The notes beneath the pieces were generated by a model that searched no databases, was not told where the DNA came from, and saw only the letters and a program-made list of their open reading frames with translations. Positions 25,535 to 33,961 of a stretch of DNA of 64,000 nucleotides are shown here, in pieces; the first letter of the stretch is position 1; every line of letters begins with the position of its first letter. Location: positions 100,826 to 164,825 of the forward strand of contig JBBQFQ010000005.1 of assembly GCA_038322235.1 (NCBI GenBank), given 5' to 3'. The stretch comes from SZAS-18 sp038322235. GTDB taxonomy: Bacteria; Verrucomicrobiota; Verrucomicrobiia; Chthoniobacterales; SZAS-18. The position numbers and the translations under genes are program-made.

Positions 25535-26602
25535 TTAAGTCGCATTCTCCGCGATGTGCGTGTGCTCGCAAGGAGGAAGGAGATTCATCCACTTGAAGAA
25601 CTCCGTCGGATCCCCAAGCTGCCGTGAAGTGGAGTATGGGTTCCCCTGAATTCTTCGTAACAATCGTGCCGCCGGCGCAGGCCCGAAGAGGCGCGCGAGA
25701 ATCCCAAAGTTTCGCCCGCCTAGATCTGACAGGCTGCCTCTCGGCGCCCGTTTCCAGAGATTCAACAAACGGACATCAAATTCGGGGAAAAAATCGAACG
25801 GCAGCTTTCGCCAGGAAGCAAAAGCTTTCACCCCAAAGAGAAGACGCGCCGATCGCGTTTCCGGAGTTGGCGGGCAGGTCCTTTCGAACGCCTCCATCAC
25901 GCCAAGCGAAGCGACGGCCATCTTCTCCCAGAGTCCCGTAATCCGCGCGCCTGAATGTTGTCCGGAGATCGTGTGCACTCCCTCTACTTTTTGAACCACC
26001 CCCTGACGAAGCGCCGCAATGTGATAAAACCAGATTTCCGCGACCGGGTTGTATAAAGCGTGGGGCGGGAAGGCTGCCGCTGCCACCACTTCGCGCAGCC
26101 ACTCGGTGCGGAAGATTGGGTTATGCGGTGCCGGCTGCACCCTGATAAAGAAAGTCGCCAGATCGGTCGTTACTTCTTCTCTTGTTACATTCGTCGACCG
26201 CGGAACCGCTTCAGGCGCACCATTCAACGCAGCAGACGCTGAATCGGAATAGGTTACATCCGCTTTAGCTTCGCGCATCCGAGATAGCTGCGCGGAGAAT
26301 TTATCCGGTCCGACCAAATCGTCAGAATCCAAAAACAATACGTTGGTTCCGCTAGCGGCCTTCAATCCCTCAAGGCGCGCGAAGAGCAATCCCCTGTTCT
26401 CCTGTCTCAAGTAGCGATCGGGCTTCAGCGGCGTATCTTGCAACTGCGACGAAGCGAGTGGACTGGATCCATCATCCACCAATATGACCTCAATGCTTAG
26501 CGACCCCCGCGCGCGCGCCACACTAGCGAGAGTGTATTGAATCGTGCTCGCACGATTATAAAACGGTATGACGACCGTTAGTTCCGGCGGAGATCCGTTC
26601 AT
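25535..26602 (-). CDS. GT2 glycosyltransferase
   Basis: 355 residues from ATG 26602, which overlaps the FkbM gene stop as ATGA. GT-A core: LTVVIPFYNRASTIQYTLASVARARG, IEVILVDDGSSPLAS, NVLFLDSDDLVGPDKFSAQL (DxDD). C-terminal 200 residues contain LPFDFFPEFDVRLLN and FFKWMNLLP. Noticeably lower GC with more A/T-ending codons than the first third of the locus, suggesting separate origin. Confidence 0.9.
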   Translation of the reverse strand: MNGSPPELTVVIPFYNRASTIQYTLASVARARGSLSIEVILVDDGSSPLASSQLQDTPLKPDRYLRQENRGLLFARLEGLKAASGTNVLFLDSDDLVGPDKFSAQLSRMREAKADVTYSDSASAALNGAPEAVPRSTNVTREEVTTDLATFFIRVQPAPHNPIFRTEWLREVVAAAAFPPHALYNPVAEIWFYHIAALRQGVVQKVEGVHTISGQHSGARITGLWEKMAVASLGVMEAFERTCPPTPETRSARLLFGVKAFASWRKLPFDFFPEFDVRLLNLWKRAPRGSLSDLGGRNFGILARLFGPAPAARLLRRIQGNPYSTSRQLGDPTEFFKWMNLLPPCEHTHIAENAT

Positions 26603-27423
26603 ACTGCAACATCGGGCCGCCAGGCGTATATTAGCAGATGATTCCCTGGCCACGCTACCAGCGGAAATGTCTCTACGCACCTTTCGCCGAGACAGGCTGC
26701 ATCCGAAATTCGGTAAATGAACCCGGCATTCGCAAGAAGAGCTAGCGCCACATGAAGCGACGGTTCGCTACCCCATTCGTGCCATTCGCAGACGATTCGC
26801 CGGATTCTTGGGAGGATATTCTCTTCGGCGAGGTGAGCTAGCACGGGACCCTCCGCTGTTTCGATGTCGAGCTTCAGCAAGTCAACCGGCTCGGAGCAAA
26901 ATCTGGCAAGTGCCAACGCATCTACGGTTTGCTTCCCATTGGGATCGATATGTCCGCTATCAAGTCCATCGGCGCTAAAGCTAAGGATCCCATCCTTGCA
27001 CCAAGCTGCCGCTGCGTGCACTTCCGAAGGATCTCCCCGCTCCCGCAAATTCTTCCTTAGAACTTCCGCAATCGTTGGATCCGCTTCGAATGCCGTGATT
27101 CTCGCATTCGGAAATAATTGACGCCATCTAATTACCGCAACTCCAACATGGGCCCCACAGTCAAGGATGCGCGGATTTTCCAGACTGGTCGTGAAATCAT
27201 AGGCACCCTTAATAAAGATGTCGTGCAATTGATCGAAAACCGCCCGCCCATCGCAGTATTGCAGCTGTTTTCCCTGCCAGAGAATCGAGCCATGCTGTCG
27301 CTGGGGGCTCGAACGAAGCTGCCGTGATCGCCAGAGCTCCTCGGCCACACTCCGCGGGCCGAGACCGAAAAATTTCCGGAGTAGCCAGAGTAGTTTTAGA
27401 AGAATCCCCTTGATTGTGATCAT
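26599..27423 (-). CDS. FkbM-family methyltransferase
   Basis: 274 residues. SAM motif NPRILDCGAHVGVAVIRWRQLFPNARITAFEADP (about 85), then VDLLKLDIETAEGPVLAHLAEEN, the FkbM signature LKxDIEGxE-like with ETAEG. O-methyltransferase typical of glycan loci. Coupled to the GT2 gene that follows. A second FkbM gene lies at 38278-39063. Confidence 0.9.
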   Translation of the reverse strand: MITIKGILLKLLWLLRKFFGLGPRSVAEELWRSRQLRSSPQRQHGSILWQGKQLQYCDGRAVFDQLHDIFIKGAYDFTTSLENPRILDCGAHVGVAVIRWRQLFPNARITAFEADPTIAEVLRKNLRERGDPSEVHAAAAWCKDGILSFSADGLDSGHIDPNGKQTVDALALARFCSEPVDLLKLDIETAEGPVLAHLAEENILPRIRRIVCEWHEWGSEPSLHVALALLANAGFIYRISDAACLGERCVETFPLVAWPGNHLLIYAWRPDVAV

Positions 27424-27441
27424 GCCACTTGGATCTTAACT

Positions 27442-28455
27442 TCACAACGACGCGAACATTCGCCACGTGTTCCGAAAGTACCAGCGCTTCGAACCGGCCA
27501 CATAGTGGTGCATCACCGCTTGAGGCCTGACTCCCTCAGCCTCGCCGGGAAGCGTCACATACGCATTTCGCGGAGCCACGGCCGGCGGTCGTCCCTCTGA
27601 ATTCGCGCGCGCGACGAGCATGGCGATCAACGCCTGCTCCAAAAAGTAGGTTGCATTGCGTTTCACTGCGAGCGCGACGCACCAGCGCTCGATTTCGTCC
27701 CAATCGAGATCCTCACTCTTCAGTCCGGTCAGTCCGACATTGCACAGGCGCGGGAGGACCGCGCCGCAAAGGGATTCGAGAAGGATTCGCGGATAACCGT
27801 AGGATTCCTCGCAATCCACGGCATGGAGAATTCGATCGGGAGCACCCTGCCAGGTCAGGAGAAAATCAGGCCGCCGGAAAAACAGGAGATCCGAATCGAC
27901 GACGAGCTTCCATCCTGTCGATCCGGCATGCGGGTCCGTCAGCTTGCGAATGTTTGGATACCGTTCCCAGAGTCCTCGGAGGGCAGGAAATCGCGCGGTG
28001 GGCAGATGCTCGTCGAGGCGCTCCAGAATTTCGCGCTTTCGGTGCAGCCGGAGCGGTCCATACGCTTCGATTTGACGGGCCAAGTCATCATCGATCGAGC
28101 CGTCGTCGTAGATCTCAGCCGCGATTTTCTGCGGCTCAACGAATCGAGCGAGCGAATGTAAGCAAAACGCCGTCTGGTACCAAAATCGCTCGCCGGTCAG
28201 GATGTGGAGGGTCAGCGGAGGGCGCGCGTCGAGAGGCTGGAGCGGTTCCAATCGTTCGGATGCTGCCGCCATCTCCAGCCGCTGTCTTTCGGTCTCGCGT
28301 TGTCCCGCCGGCCCCCCGTCGGCGAGCATTGCCTTCAGCCGTGACCGTGGCTGGTACCAAAGGTTCAGTAAGATTGCGCCTGGAGTGGGGAGCTTCATCG
28401 TAGATCGAGCGCTGTCGAAGGAAATGGGGAGTGGCATTGACGCTCCCCCGGACAT
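27442..28455 (-). CDS. Putative glycosyltransferase (unassigned family)
   Basis: 337 residues; the ATG overlaps the preceding stop as TAATG. Sequence features of a GT-A enzyme: LTLHILTGERFWYQTAFCLHSLARF, IAAEIYDDGSIDDDLARQIEAYG, WKLVVDSDLLFFRRPDFLLTW (DxD with typical hydrophobic flanks), CNVGLTGLKSEDLDWDEIERWC and YFLEQALIAMLVA. The pattern resembles GT8-like or nucleotide-diphospho-sugar transferases but I cannot place it in a family with confidence. Confidence 0.7.
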   Translation of the reverse strand: MSGGASMPLPISFDSARSTMKLPTPGAILLNLWYQPRSRLKAMLADGGPAGQRETERQRLEMAAASERLEPLQPLDARPPLTLHILTGERFWYQTAFCLHSLARFVEPQKIAAEIYDDGSIDDDLARQIEAYGPLRLHRKREILERLDEHLPTARFPALRGLWERYPNIRKLTDPHAGSTGWKLVVDSDLLFFRRPDFLLTWQGAPDRILHAVDCEESYGYPRILLESLCGAVLPRLCNVGLTGLKSEDLDWDEIERWCVALAVKRNATYFLEQALIAMLVARANSEGRPPAVAPRNAYVTLPGEAEGVRPQAVMHHYVAGSKRWYFRNTWRMFASL

Positions 28456-29411
28456 TACCTCGATCGCCGGTCGGACTGACTAGACCGCCAATTCTCGGCC
28501 TGTCCTTCCAGCTGCCCGGCGGCTCGCTCCCACGCCAGACGTGCGATGGGCCCAAGCCAAGGCCGGCTACGGTACCACGCACGCAACTTCCTGAGTGGTA
28601 GGGTAGCGGGCGGTATCGGCGGCCAGGGGCACATCTCGTGAACTGCCAACATCTGAACGAATGAGCGCATCATTGCCCGCTGCAGGCGGCAGAGATATCC
28701 TATCTCGGTACGACGCGGCGGCATGAGGTGGAGGAAACTGAGCGTGGGGAACGTTCCTACCCCTCCTCCGTGCTTCATTACCGTCAGAACAATGTCGTTG
28801 TCGCCACTCGATGCAAGCGAGTCTCCGGCGCGGTCCAACGAGCTCCGCAGCGCACTTATCTCAACTTCTTCCGCATAGGCTCGCGCCAGCGATGCCCGTA
28901 AAACCATCCCTGCTCCGATTGGCGCGCAATCAGGGTAGCCACTCACAGGAGGGAGCGCGAAGCGTGGCACGGGTCCAACTTCGCGCAGAGCAAGCAGTCC
29001 CTCACAATCGCTGAGCCAGGCGGGGGGCGGCTCGTCGTACCGAGGACGCGCATTCCCTCCGATCGCGCCCATCGGCGGATGCTCGTGAAAGATCTGAAGA
29101 GACTCCTCGAGATAGTTCGGAGCGAGAACATTGTCGTCCGCGACCGTCGCAATGAAAGGTGCCGTCGCGACCCGAAAGCCTGCGATCAAGGCTCGCGTCA
29201 AGCCCAGTCTTTCCTCGCGAACGATCGAGCCCTTCGGATGCCAGGACAGGTCGACCCGACCCGCGAGCGGCACCTCAGAACGATTGTCGACGAGGACCAG
29301 CTCCCACTCGTCCAGCGGCAGCGACTGAAGGCGCAATGCCTCCAGCGTCGCAGAGAGATAATCCGCCCTCGGATTGTGCGTCGGAAGGACTACGGAAATT
29401 CGGATGGACAT
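28455..29411 (-). CDS. GT2 glycosyltransferase
   Basis: 318 residues. ISVVLPTHNPRADYLSATLEALRLQSLPLDEWELVLVDNRSE gives the nucleotide site, followed by APFIATVADDNVLAPNYLEESLQIF (DDN metal site) and GAIGGNARPRYDEPPPAW. Stop overlaps the next gene (TAATG). Lies 18 bp downstream of the aminotransferase gene, so it may transfer the amino sugar made by the cassette upstream. Confidence 0.9.
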   Translation of the reverse strand: MSIRISVVLPTHNPRADYLSATLEALRLQSLPLDEWELVLVDNRSEVPLAGRVDLSWHPKGSIVREERLGLTRALIAGFRVATAPFIATVADDNVLAPNYLEESLQIFHEHPPMGAIGGNARPRYDEPPPAWLSDCEGLLALREVGPVPRFALPPVSGYPDCAPIGAGMVLRASLARAYAEEVEISALRSSLDRAGDSLASSGDNDIVLTVMKHGGGVGTFPTLSFLHLMPPRRTEIGYLCRLQRAMMRSFVQMLAVHEMCPWPPIPPATLPLRKLRAWYRSRPWLGPIARLAWERAAGQLEGQAENWRSSQSDRRSR

Positions 29412-29429
29412 GCAAGTAGACTCCCGTTT

Positions 29430-30530
29430 TCACCGTCTGCCGGCACAGGCCACGGCAACTCTTTCCAGCTCGATCTCAGTCAGCTCAGGAAACATAGGAA
29501 GTGAGATGATCCGCGACGCAAGCCGCTCGGTCACCGGGAAACTCCCTTCGCGATATCCCAAATCGGCGTAGGCCTCCTGAAGGTGGACAGGAATCGGGTA
29601 GTGGATCCCATGGGAAATCCCACTGGCATCCAGGGCCTTCTGCAAAGCGGTTCGATCATCCGTTTGCACCACGTAGAGATGCCAGACAGGGAGCGCCCAC
29701 GAGGCAACTTTCGGGAGGTCCAAATTTGTCGACGCCAGAAGTTCTCCGTACCGCGTCGCCGCCGCTCGTCGCTGCTCATTCCAACGCGAGAGATGGGGAA
29801 GCTTCACCCGCAGGACCGCAGCCTGCACGGTATCGAGCCGCGAATTGTAGCCACGTATGGTGTGCACGTACTTGACCTTTTGGCCGTAGTTGCGGAGCAA
29901 GCCCACCTTTTCCGCCAGCGCCGCATCGTTCGTTACGACCGCGCCGCCATCCCCATACGCTCCGAGATTCTTCCCGGGGTAAAAACTGTAGCAGCCAATG
30001 TGACCAAGCACTCCGGTCGGCCGACCTTTGTACGCCGAGCCGTGACCTTGCGCATTATCCTCCACCACGAAGAGTTTTCGATCGCGCGCGATTTCCAACA
30101 GCGGATCCATGTCGGCGGGTTGGCCATAGAGGTGCACGGGCATCAGTGCCTTCGTCCGTGGCGTTAAAGCCCGTTCCACCGCGACGGGATCGATGGTGTA
30201 GTAATCCGGATCGCAATCCACCAAGACCGGTCGCGCACCTGTCAAGGTGATGGCCAGCACGCTCGCGATATAGGTGTGGGCCGGAACGATCACCTCGTCC
30301 CCTGCCCCAACTCCCAGCGCGAGAAGCGCCAGATGGAGGGCATCAGTGCCATCGCCTACGCCGATGCAATGCGCCGCGCCGTTGAAGACGGCGAACTCCT
30401 TCTCGAATTCGCGAGTGTCCTCCCCGAGAATGTAGTCCCCGCGCCCAACGGCACGGAGGATGGCTGCATCCATCTCCGGTTTTAGCGATTGATACTGACG
30501 GCCGAGGTCGACGAATTGGATCTGAGGCAT
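29430..30530 (-). CDS. DegT/DnrJ/EryC1/StrS PLP aminotransferase
   Basis: 366 residues. Sugar aminotransferase that aminates a keto-sugar nucleotide. Motifs: FVDLGRQYQSLKPEMDAAILRAV, CIGVGDGTDALHLALLALG, VPAHTYIASVLAI, LYGQPADMDPLLEIA, VVEDNAQGHGSAYKGRPTG and the PLP-lysine region SFYPGKNLGAYGDGGAV. Of the WbpE/FdtB/QdtB type. With the oxidoreductase and hexapeptide acyltransferase just upstream it fits a 3-acetamido-sugar cassette. Confidence 0.93.
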   Translation of the reverse strand: MPQIQFVDLGRQYQSLKPEMDAAILRAVGRGDYILGEDTREFEKEFAVFNGAAHCIGVGDGTDALHLALLALGVGAGDEVIVPAHTYIASVLAITLTGARPVLVDCDPDYYTIDPVAVERALTPRTKALMPVHLYGQPADMDPLLEIARDRKLFVVEDNAQGHGSAYKGRPTGVLGHIGCYSFYPGKNLGAYGDGGAVVTNDAALAEKVGLLRNYGQKVKYVHTIRGYNSRLDTVQAAVLRVKLPHLSRWNEQRRAAATRYGELLASTNLDLPKVASWALPVWHLYVVQTDDRTALQKALDASGISHGIHYPIPVHLQEAYADLGYREGSFPVTERLASRIISLPMFPELTEIELERVAVACAGRR

Positions 30531-30567
30531 GGGAAAATGAAGTGAACGAACAACCGCGCTTTACGGC

Positions 30568-31173
30568 TCAACGGAGTTTGGCGAGCTTTCCTTTGCGAAG
30601 GGCGAATCGGGCGCCTGTTTCGGGACAGACCGCGACCTGCTTCGCATCGAATGAGAGCTTCGTCCCTGCGGCGGAGACCCAACCGATGACCCGGGCGGGC
30701 ACGCCCGCGACCAACGCGTGATCTGGCACATCCTTTGTCACCACGGCGCCCGCCGCCACCATGGCACAACGTCCGATGCTGATCCCGCAAACGATCGTCG
30801 CATTCGCGCCGATGCTGGCTCCCTGTTTGACCGTGGTACGCACCAACCAATCGCCTTTCGTATAGCGCCCCGCCGCCGCCGGAAAGCGGGGAGAGCGGGG
30901 GGCAAGGTCATTGGTAAAAACTACGGCAGGACCAAGGAACACGTCGTCCGCGATCTTGACGCCATCCCAGATCAGAACCGCATTCTTGATCGTCACCCGA
31001 TTCCCGATGATCGCGCCCCCCTCCACAAACGCGTGGTCGCCCACATTGCAATCGCGCCCAATCCGCGCACCTCGCATGACGTGGGCATACGCCCACACCC
31101 GGGTGCCAGCACCGATTTGCTCGCTCTCCACAAGCGCGGCGGGATGGGCAACAAATGCGGTGGCTTTCACCAT
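30568..31173 (-). CDS. Left-handed beta-helix sugar N-acyltransferase (WbpD/WlbB-like)
   Basis: 201 residues from ATG 31173. Hexapeptide repeats cover nearly all: ESEQIGAGTRVWAYAHVMRGARIGRDCNVGDHAFVEGG, VTIKNAVLIWDGVKIADDVFLGPAVVFTND, TVKQGASIGANATIVCGISIGRCAMVAAGAVVTKDVPDHALVAGVPARVIG. This matches acetyltransferases that act on UDP/dTDP-3-amino sugars. A C-terminal 40-residue domain with CPETGARFAL follows. 11 bp after the oxidoreductase stop. Confidence 0.9.
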   Translation of the reverse strand: MVKATAFVAHPAALVESEQIGAGTRVWAYAHVMRGARIGRDCNVGDHAFVEGGAIIGNRVTIKNAVLIWDGVKIADDVFLGPAVVFTNDLAPRSPRFPAAAGRYTKGDWLVRTTVKQGASIGANATIVCGISIGRCAMVAAGAVVTKDVPDHALVAGVPARVIGWVSAAGTKLSFDAKQVAVCPETGARFALRKGKLAKLR

Positions 31174-31184
31174 GATTGCGTGAG

Positions 31185-32186
31185 CTATCGGGTGGGCCGC
31201 AGGCACTCCTCGACCCGGCTCAGCGCCCGGACAACGCCGACGGCAAAACTCCCGTCGGAGCGTGGAGCCCGCTTTTCCAGAATCGCGCGGAGGAACTCGG
31301 CATCTTGAGCCTTCAGCGGCTCACCCGGTTGGATCTTGGGCAGGTGGACGTCGCCATCGAGCATGGAGAGCCGTAAAAATTCGCCATAATCGGAAACTTC
31401 CAGCTTCGTCTCCACGGATTTCTCGTAGACCGCCACTGGGTTCGAAAGCGCGAGGTCGTCCCAGGTGATCATTCGCTTGCTGCCCACCAGCGTGACCTGC
31501 CGGACTTTCTTCGGGTCCAGCCAACTGCATTGAATCGAGGCAAGCACACCACCGGGATACTTGAGGCTGATATTCACGACATCCTCCACCCCGGGCTGAA
31601 TGAAGGCTGCGCCCATCGCCTGCACTTCCAACGGTTCGGCGTTCAGAAGCCAGTTAAACACCGCGATATCATGGGAGGCGAGGTCCCAAGCGGCGTTCAC
31701 GTCACTTCGTACCGGACCGAGGTTCGTCCGCACCGCGGTCAGCGAACGAATGGTACCCACCTCGTCCGCTTCGACCAGTTCCTTCAGCTTCAGAATTCCG
31801 GCATTGAAGAGGAAAATATGGCCCACCATCAGGACAAGCCCGCGCGCCGCCGCCAGGGCGACCAACTCCTCGCCTTCCGCCCCCATCGTGCAGAGAGGTT
31901 TTTCGCACAGCACATGTTTGCCCGCAGCAAGCGCTTCGGAGACGATTGCATGATGCGTACGGGTGGGCGTGACAACCACGACCGCGTCCAGCTCGGCCTG
32001 CCGCAGCATTTCCCGATAATCCCGATGTCCGCGGACGTGCGGAAACATCTCGCAGACATCGGCCAGCCGTTTCTCGACGGACTCGCTGATCGCCACCACA
32101 ACGCAGTCCTTCAACTGGGAAAAGACCCGGATGTGATTCGGGCCCCAGTGGCCGCATCCGATGATGCCAATTCGAAGGGTACTCAT
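31185..32186 (-). CDS. Gfo/Idh/MocA-family NAD(P)-dependent sugar oxidoreductase
   Basis: 333 residues. Rossmann start RIGIIGCGHWGPNHIRVFSQL, then VVVTPTRTHHAIVSEALAAGKHVLCEKPL, the EKP motif with catalytic Lys. C-terminal alpha/beta domain carries DLASHDIAVFNWLL and the substrate loop. Similar to WbpB/WlbA, which make 3-keto-uronate nucleotides for the partner aminotransferase. Start overlaps the epimerase stop (ATGA). Confidence 0.92.
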   Translation of the reverse strand: MSTLRIGIIGCGHWGPNHIRVFSQLKDCVVVAISESVEKRLADVCEMFPHVRGHRDYREMLRQAELDAVVVVTPTRTHHAIVSEALAAGKHVLCEKPLCTMGAEGEELVALAAARGLVLMVGHIFLFNAGILKLKELVEADEVGTIRSLTAVRTNLGPVRSDVNAAWDLASHDIAVFNWLLNAEPLEVQAMGAAFIQPGVEDVVNISLKYPGGVLASIQCSWLDPKKVRQVTLVGSKRMITWDDLALSNPVAVYEKSVETKLEVSDYGEFLRLSMLDGDVHLPKIQPGEPLKAQDAEFLRAILEKRAPRSDGSFAVGVVRALSRVEECLRPTR

Positions 32187-33310
32187 TCCGTGCGATTTAC
32201 GCTGCGAACGATGCGTAGGTTCTTCAGGGTCTTCTCCGCCTCGGTGAAATATTCCTGGGGGCGCGGCATGGATTGGATCCAGTCCGCGTACCGCTGAATC
32301 CCCGCCGCGACAGGCACCGTTGGACTCCAGCCGAGGGCACGCAGGTTCGTGTTGTCCAGCACCAGGTGCCGGATGTCGATCGGGCGATACTCGCCGGGAG
32401 TCTCCGGCTCGATGTCGATCGCGTAGGCCCTCCCAAGTATCCGCGCGAATTCGATTACGGGCGTGCCGATGCTCGTCCCCACATTGAAGACTCCGTAATC
32501 AGCGGCATCGCTGTCCAACACCGCGACGTTGGCGCGCGCCACATCGCCCACGAACGTAAAATCCCGCGTCTGGCGGCCGTCCTCGTAAATGATGGGAGCT
32601 TTCCCATTCAGGAAGCGCGTGGAGAAGATGGAGCAGATTCCCGAGTAGGGATTGAAAATCGACTGACGCGGTCCGTAGGTGAGGCCGTAGCGCAGCGCGA
32701 CGGCAGGAATGCCCCACTCGCGGCCCAGGCCGACCGTCAATCGCTCCTCGAAGTGCTTCGAGAGCGCATAGATGTTGCTCAGCTTCACGGGCGCATCTTC
32801 GGAAATGGGGAGACTGCGCCCGGGCTGCTGGCACTGCGGGCAGCGCACCTCCCACTGGCCCGCCTGCATCTGCCCGATGGGACGGGTGGTGCCGTAGAAC
32901 AAACCATGCTCCGCGCATTCGTACCGACCCTCCGAATAAACCGCTTGTGACGAGGCCGTGACGATCTTTCGAATATTCAGCCCCTTCGTGCGAATGACCT
33001 CGAAAATCCTGGCCGTCCCCGTCATGTTCACATCGGCCATCTTGACCAACTCGGGCGCGAAGCCGCCGTAAACCGCTTGGTGAAAGATGACTTCCACCCC
33101 ATCAAGCGCCTTTGCTACGTCGTCATCCGAGCGGACGTCGCCGTGCATGAACTCGACGTCGGCGGGCACCCACGGAGGCCGGCCCTCCAGATGGATAGAG
33201 GGTTCAAGATTGTCGAGCACGCGCACGTCGTAGCCCTTCCGGAGAAGTTCATCGACGATGTGCGACCCAACGAGTCCGGCTCCGCCGGTAACGAGTGCTT
33301 TGGCTGCCAT
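32183..33310 (-). CDS. NAD-dependent epimerase/dehydratase with a zinc-ribbon-like insert
   Basis: 375 residues. Extended SDR: VTGGAGLVGSHIVDELLRKGYDVRVLDNLEPS (TGxxGxxG), VIFHQAVYG, VTASSQAVY (catalytic Ser) and YALSKHFEE (YxxxK). Between Ser and Tyr there is about 50 residues including ECAEHG and RCPQCQQ, a CxxH...CxxC set that could bind zinc; ordinary UDP-sugar epimerases lack it. C-terminal GVFNVGTSIGTPVIEFARIL is typical of sugar-nucleotide SDRs. First enzyme of the amino-sugar cassette. Confidence 0.9.
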   Translation of the reverse strand: MAAKALVTGGAGLVGSHIVDELLRKGYDVRVLDNLEPSIHLEGRPPWVPADVEFMHGDVRSDDDVAKALDGVEVIFHQAVYGGFAPELVKMADVNMTGTARIFEVIRTKGLNIRKIVTASSQAVYSEGRYECAEHGLFYGTTRPIGQMQAGQWEVRCPQCQQPGRSLPISEDAPVKLSNIYALSKHFEERLTVGLGREWGIPAVALRYGLTYGPRQSIFNPYSGICSIFSTRFLNGKAPIIYEDGRQTRDFTFVGDVARANVAVLDSDAADYGVFNVGTSIGTPVIEFARILGRAYAIDIEPETPGEYRPIDIRHLVLDNTNLRALGWSPTVPVAAGIQRYADWIQSMPRPQEYFTEAEKTLKNLRIVRSVNRTE

Positions 33311-33343
33311 GAGTACGATTGCGAGCGCCGGCCGTAAGGCGGC

Positions 33344-33942
33344 CTATTTTTTGAGGGCTTCAGCGGGCTTTCGGCTGCCCCGGACCCGGGCGGGCACGCC
33401 GTAGGCGATGGTATAGGGCGCCAGATCTGCCGTTACCACGGCGCCGGCGCCCACGATGCAGCCTTCGCCCAGCGTGACGCCGCCCAGCACGGTGACACCC
33501 ACCCCCAGCCAGACATCGCGCCCGATCACGACCGGCTGCGGAATATCAGGCTGCGAGCGGATGACAACGCCGGGCTCCGAAACGGTGTGACTGGCGGAGA
33601 TAATGCGACAGCCGGGGCAAGCATTGTCTGCTCGCCAATTTCGATCCCACCCAAGCCATAAATGACGCACCCCGGACCCACGTGGACCGTGTTCGCGATG
33701 CGAATCGATCCACCATGCGGATACAGCAACGTTCCGGAGCAAATCTCACTCCGATCGCCGACCTCCAAAACACCGCGACGGGCTACTGAGCCGGTGAGTG
33801 CTACTTCGCATGAGCCGCCGATCACGACCCCTTCGCCGATCGTCACCCCGGTCGCGCGGGCAAACGCCACCCGCAGGTACGAAAGCACCGCCTCAGCGCG
33901 CCAGAGCACTTTTTGGAAATCGTTGATCAGAACATTCGACAC
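33344..33942 (-). pseudogene. Hexapeptide (WbbJ-like) acyltransferase, frameshifted
   Basis: N-terminal part (from ATG 33942) reads GVTIGEGVVIGGSCEVALTG, VGDRSEICSGTLLYPHGGSI, VGPGCVIYGLGGIEIGEQTMLAP, then the frame breaks. The other frame continues PGCRIISASHTVSEPG, IGRDVWLGVGVTVLGGVTLGEGCIVGAGAVVTADLAPYTIAYGVPARV to 33344. Adding one base to the G4 run at 33614-33617 restores a whole maltose/WbbJ-type acetyltransferase of about 199 residues. Either a real single-base loss or a sequencing error in a homopolymer. Confidence 0.85.
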
Positions 33943-33961
33943 GAAGCACGGTTCTCAATAC

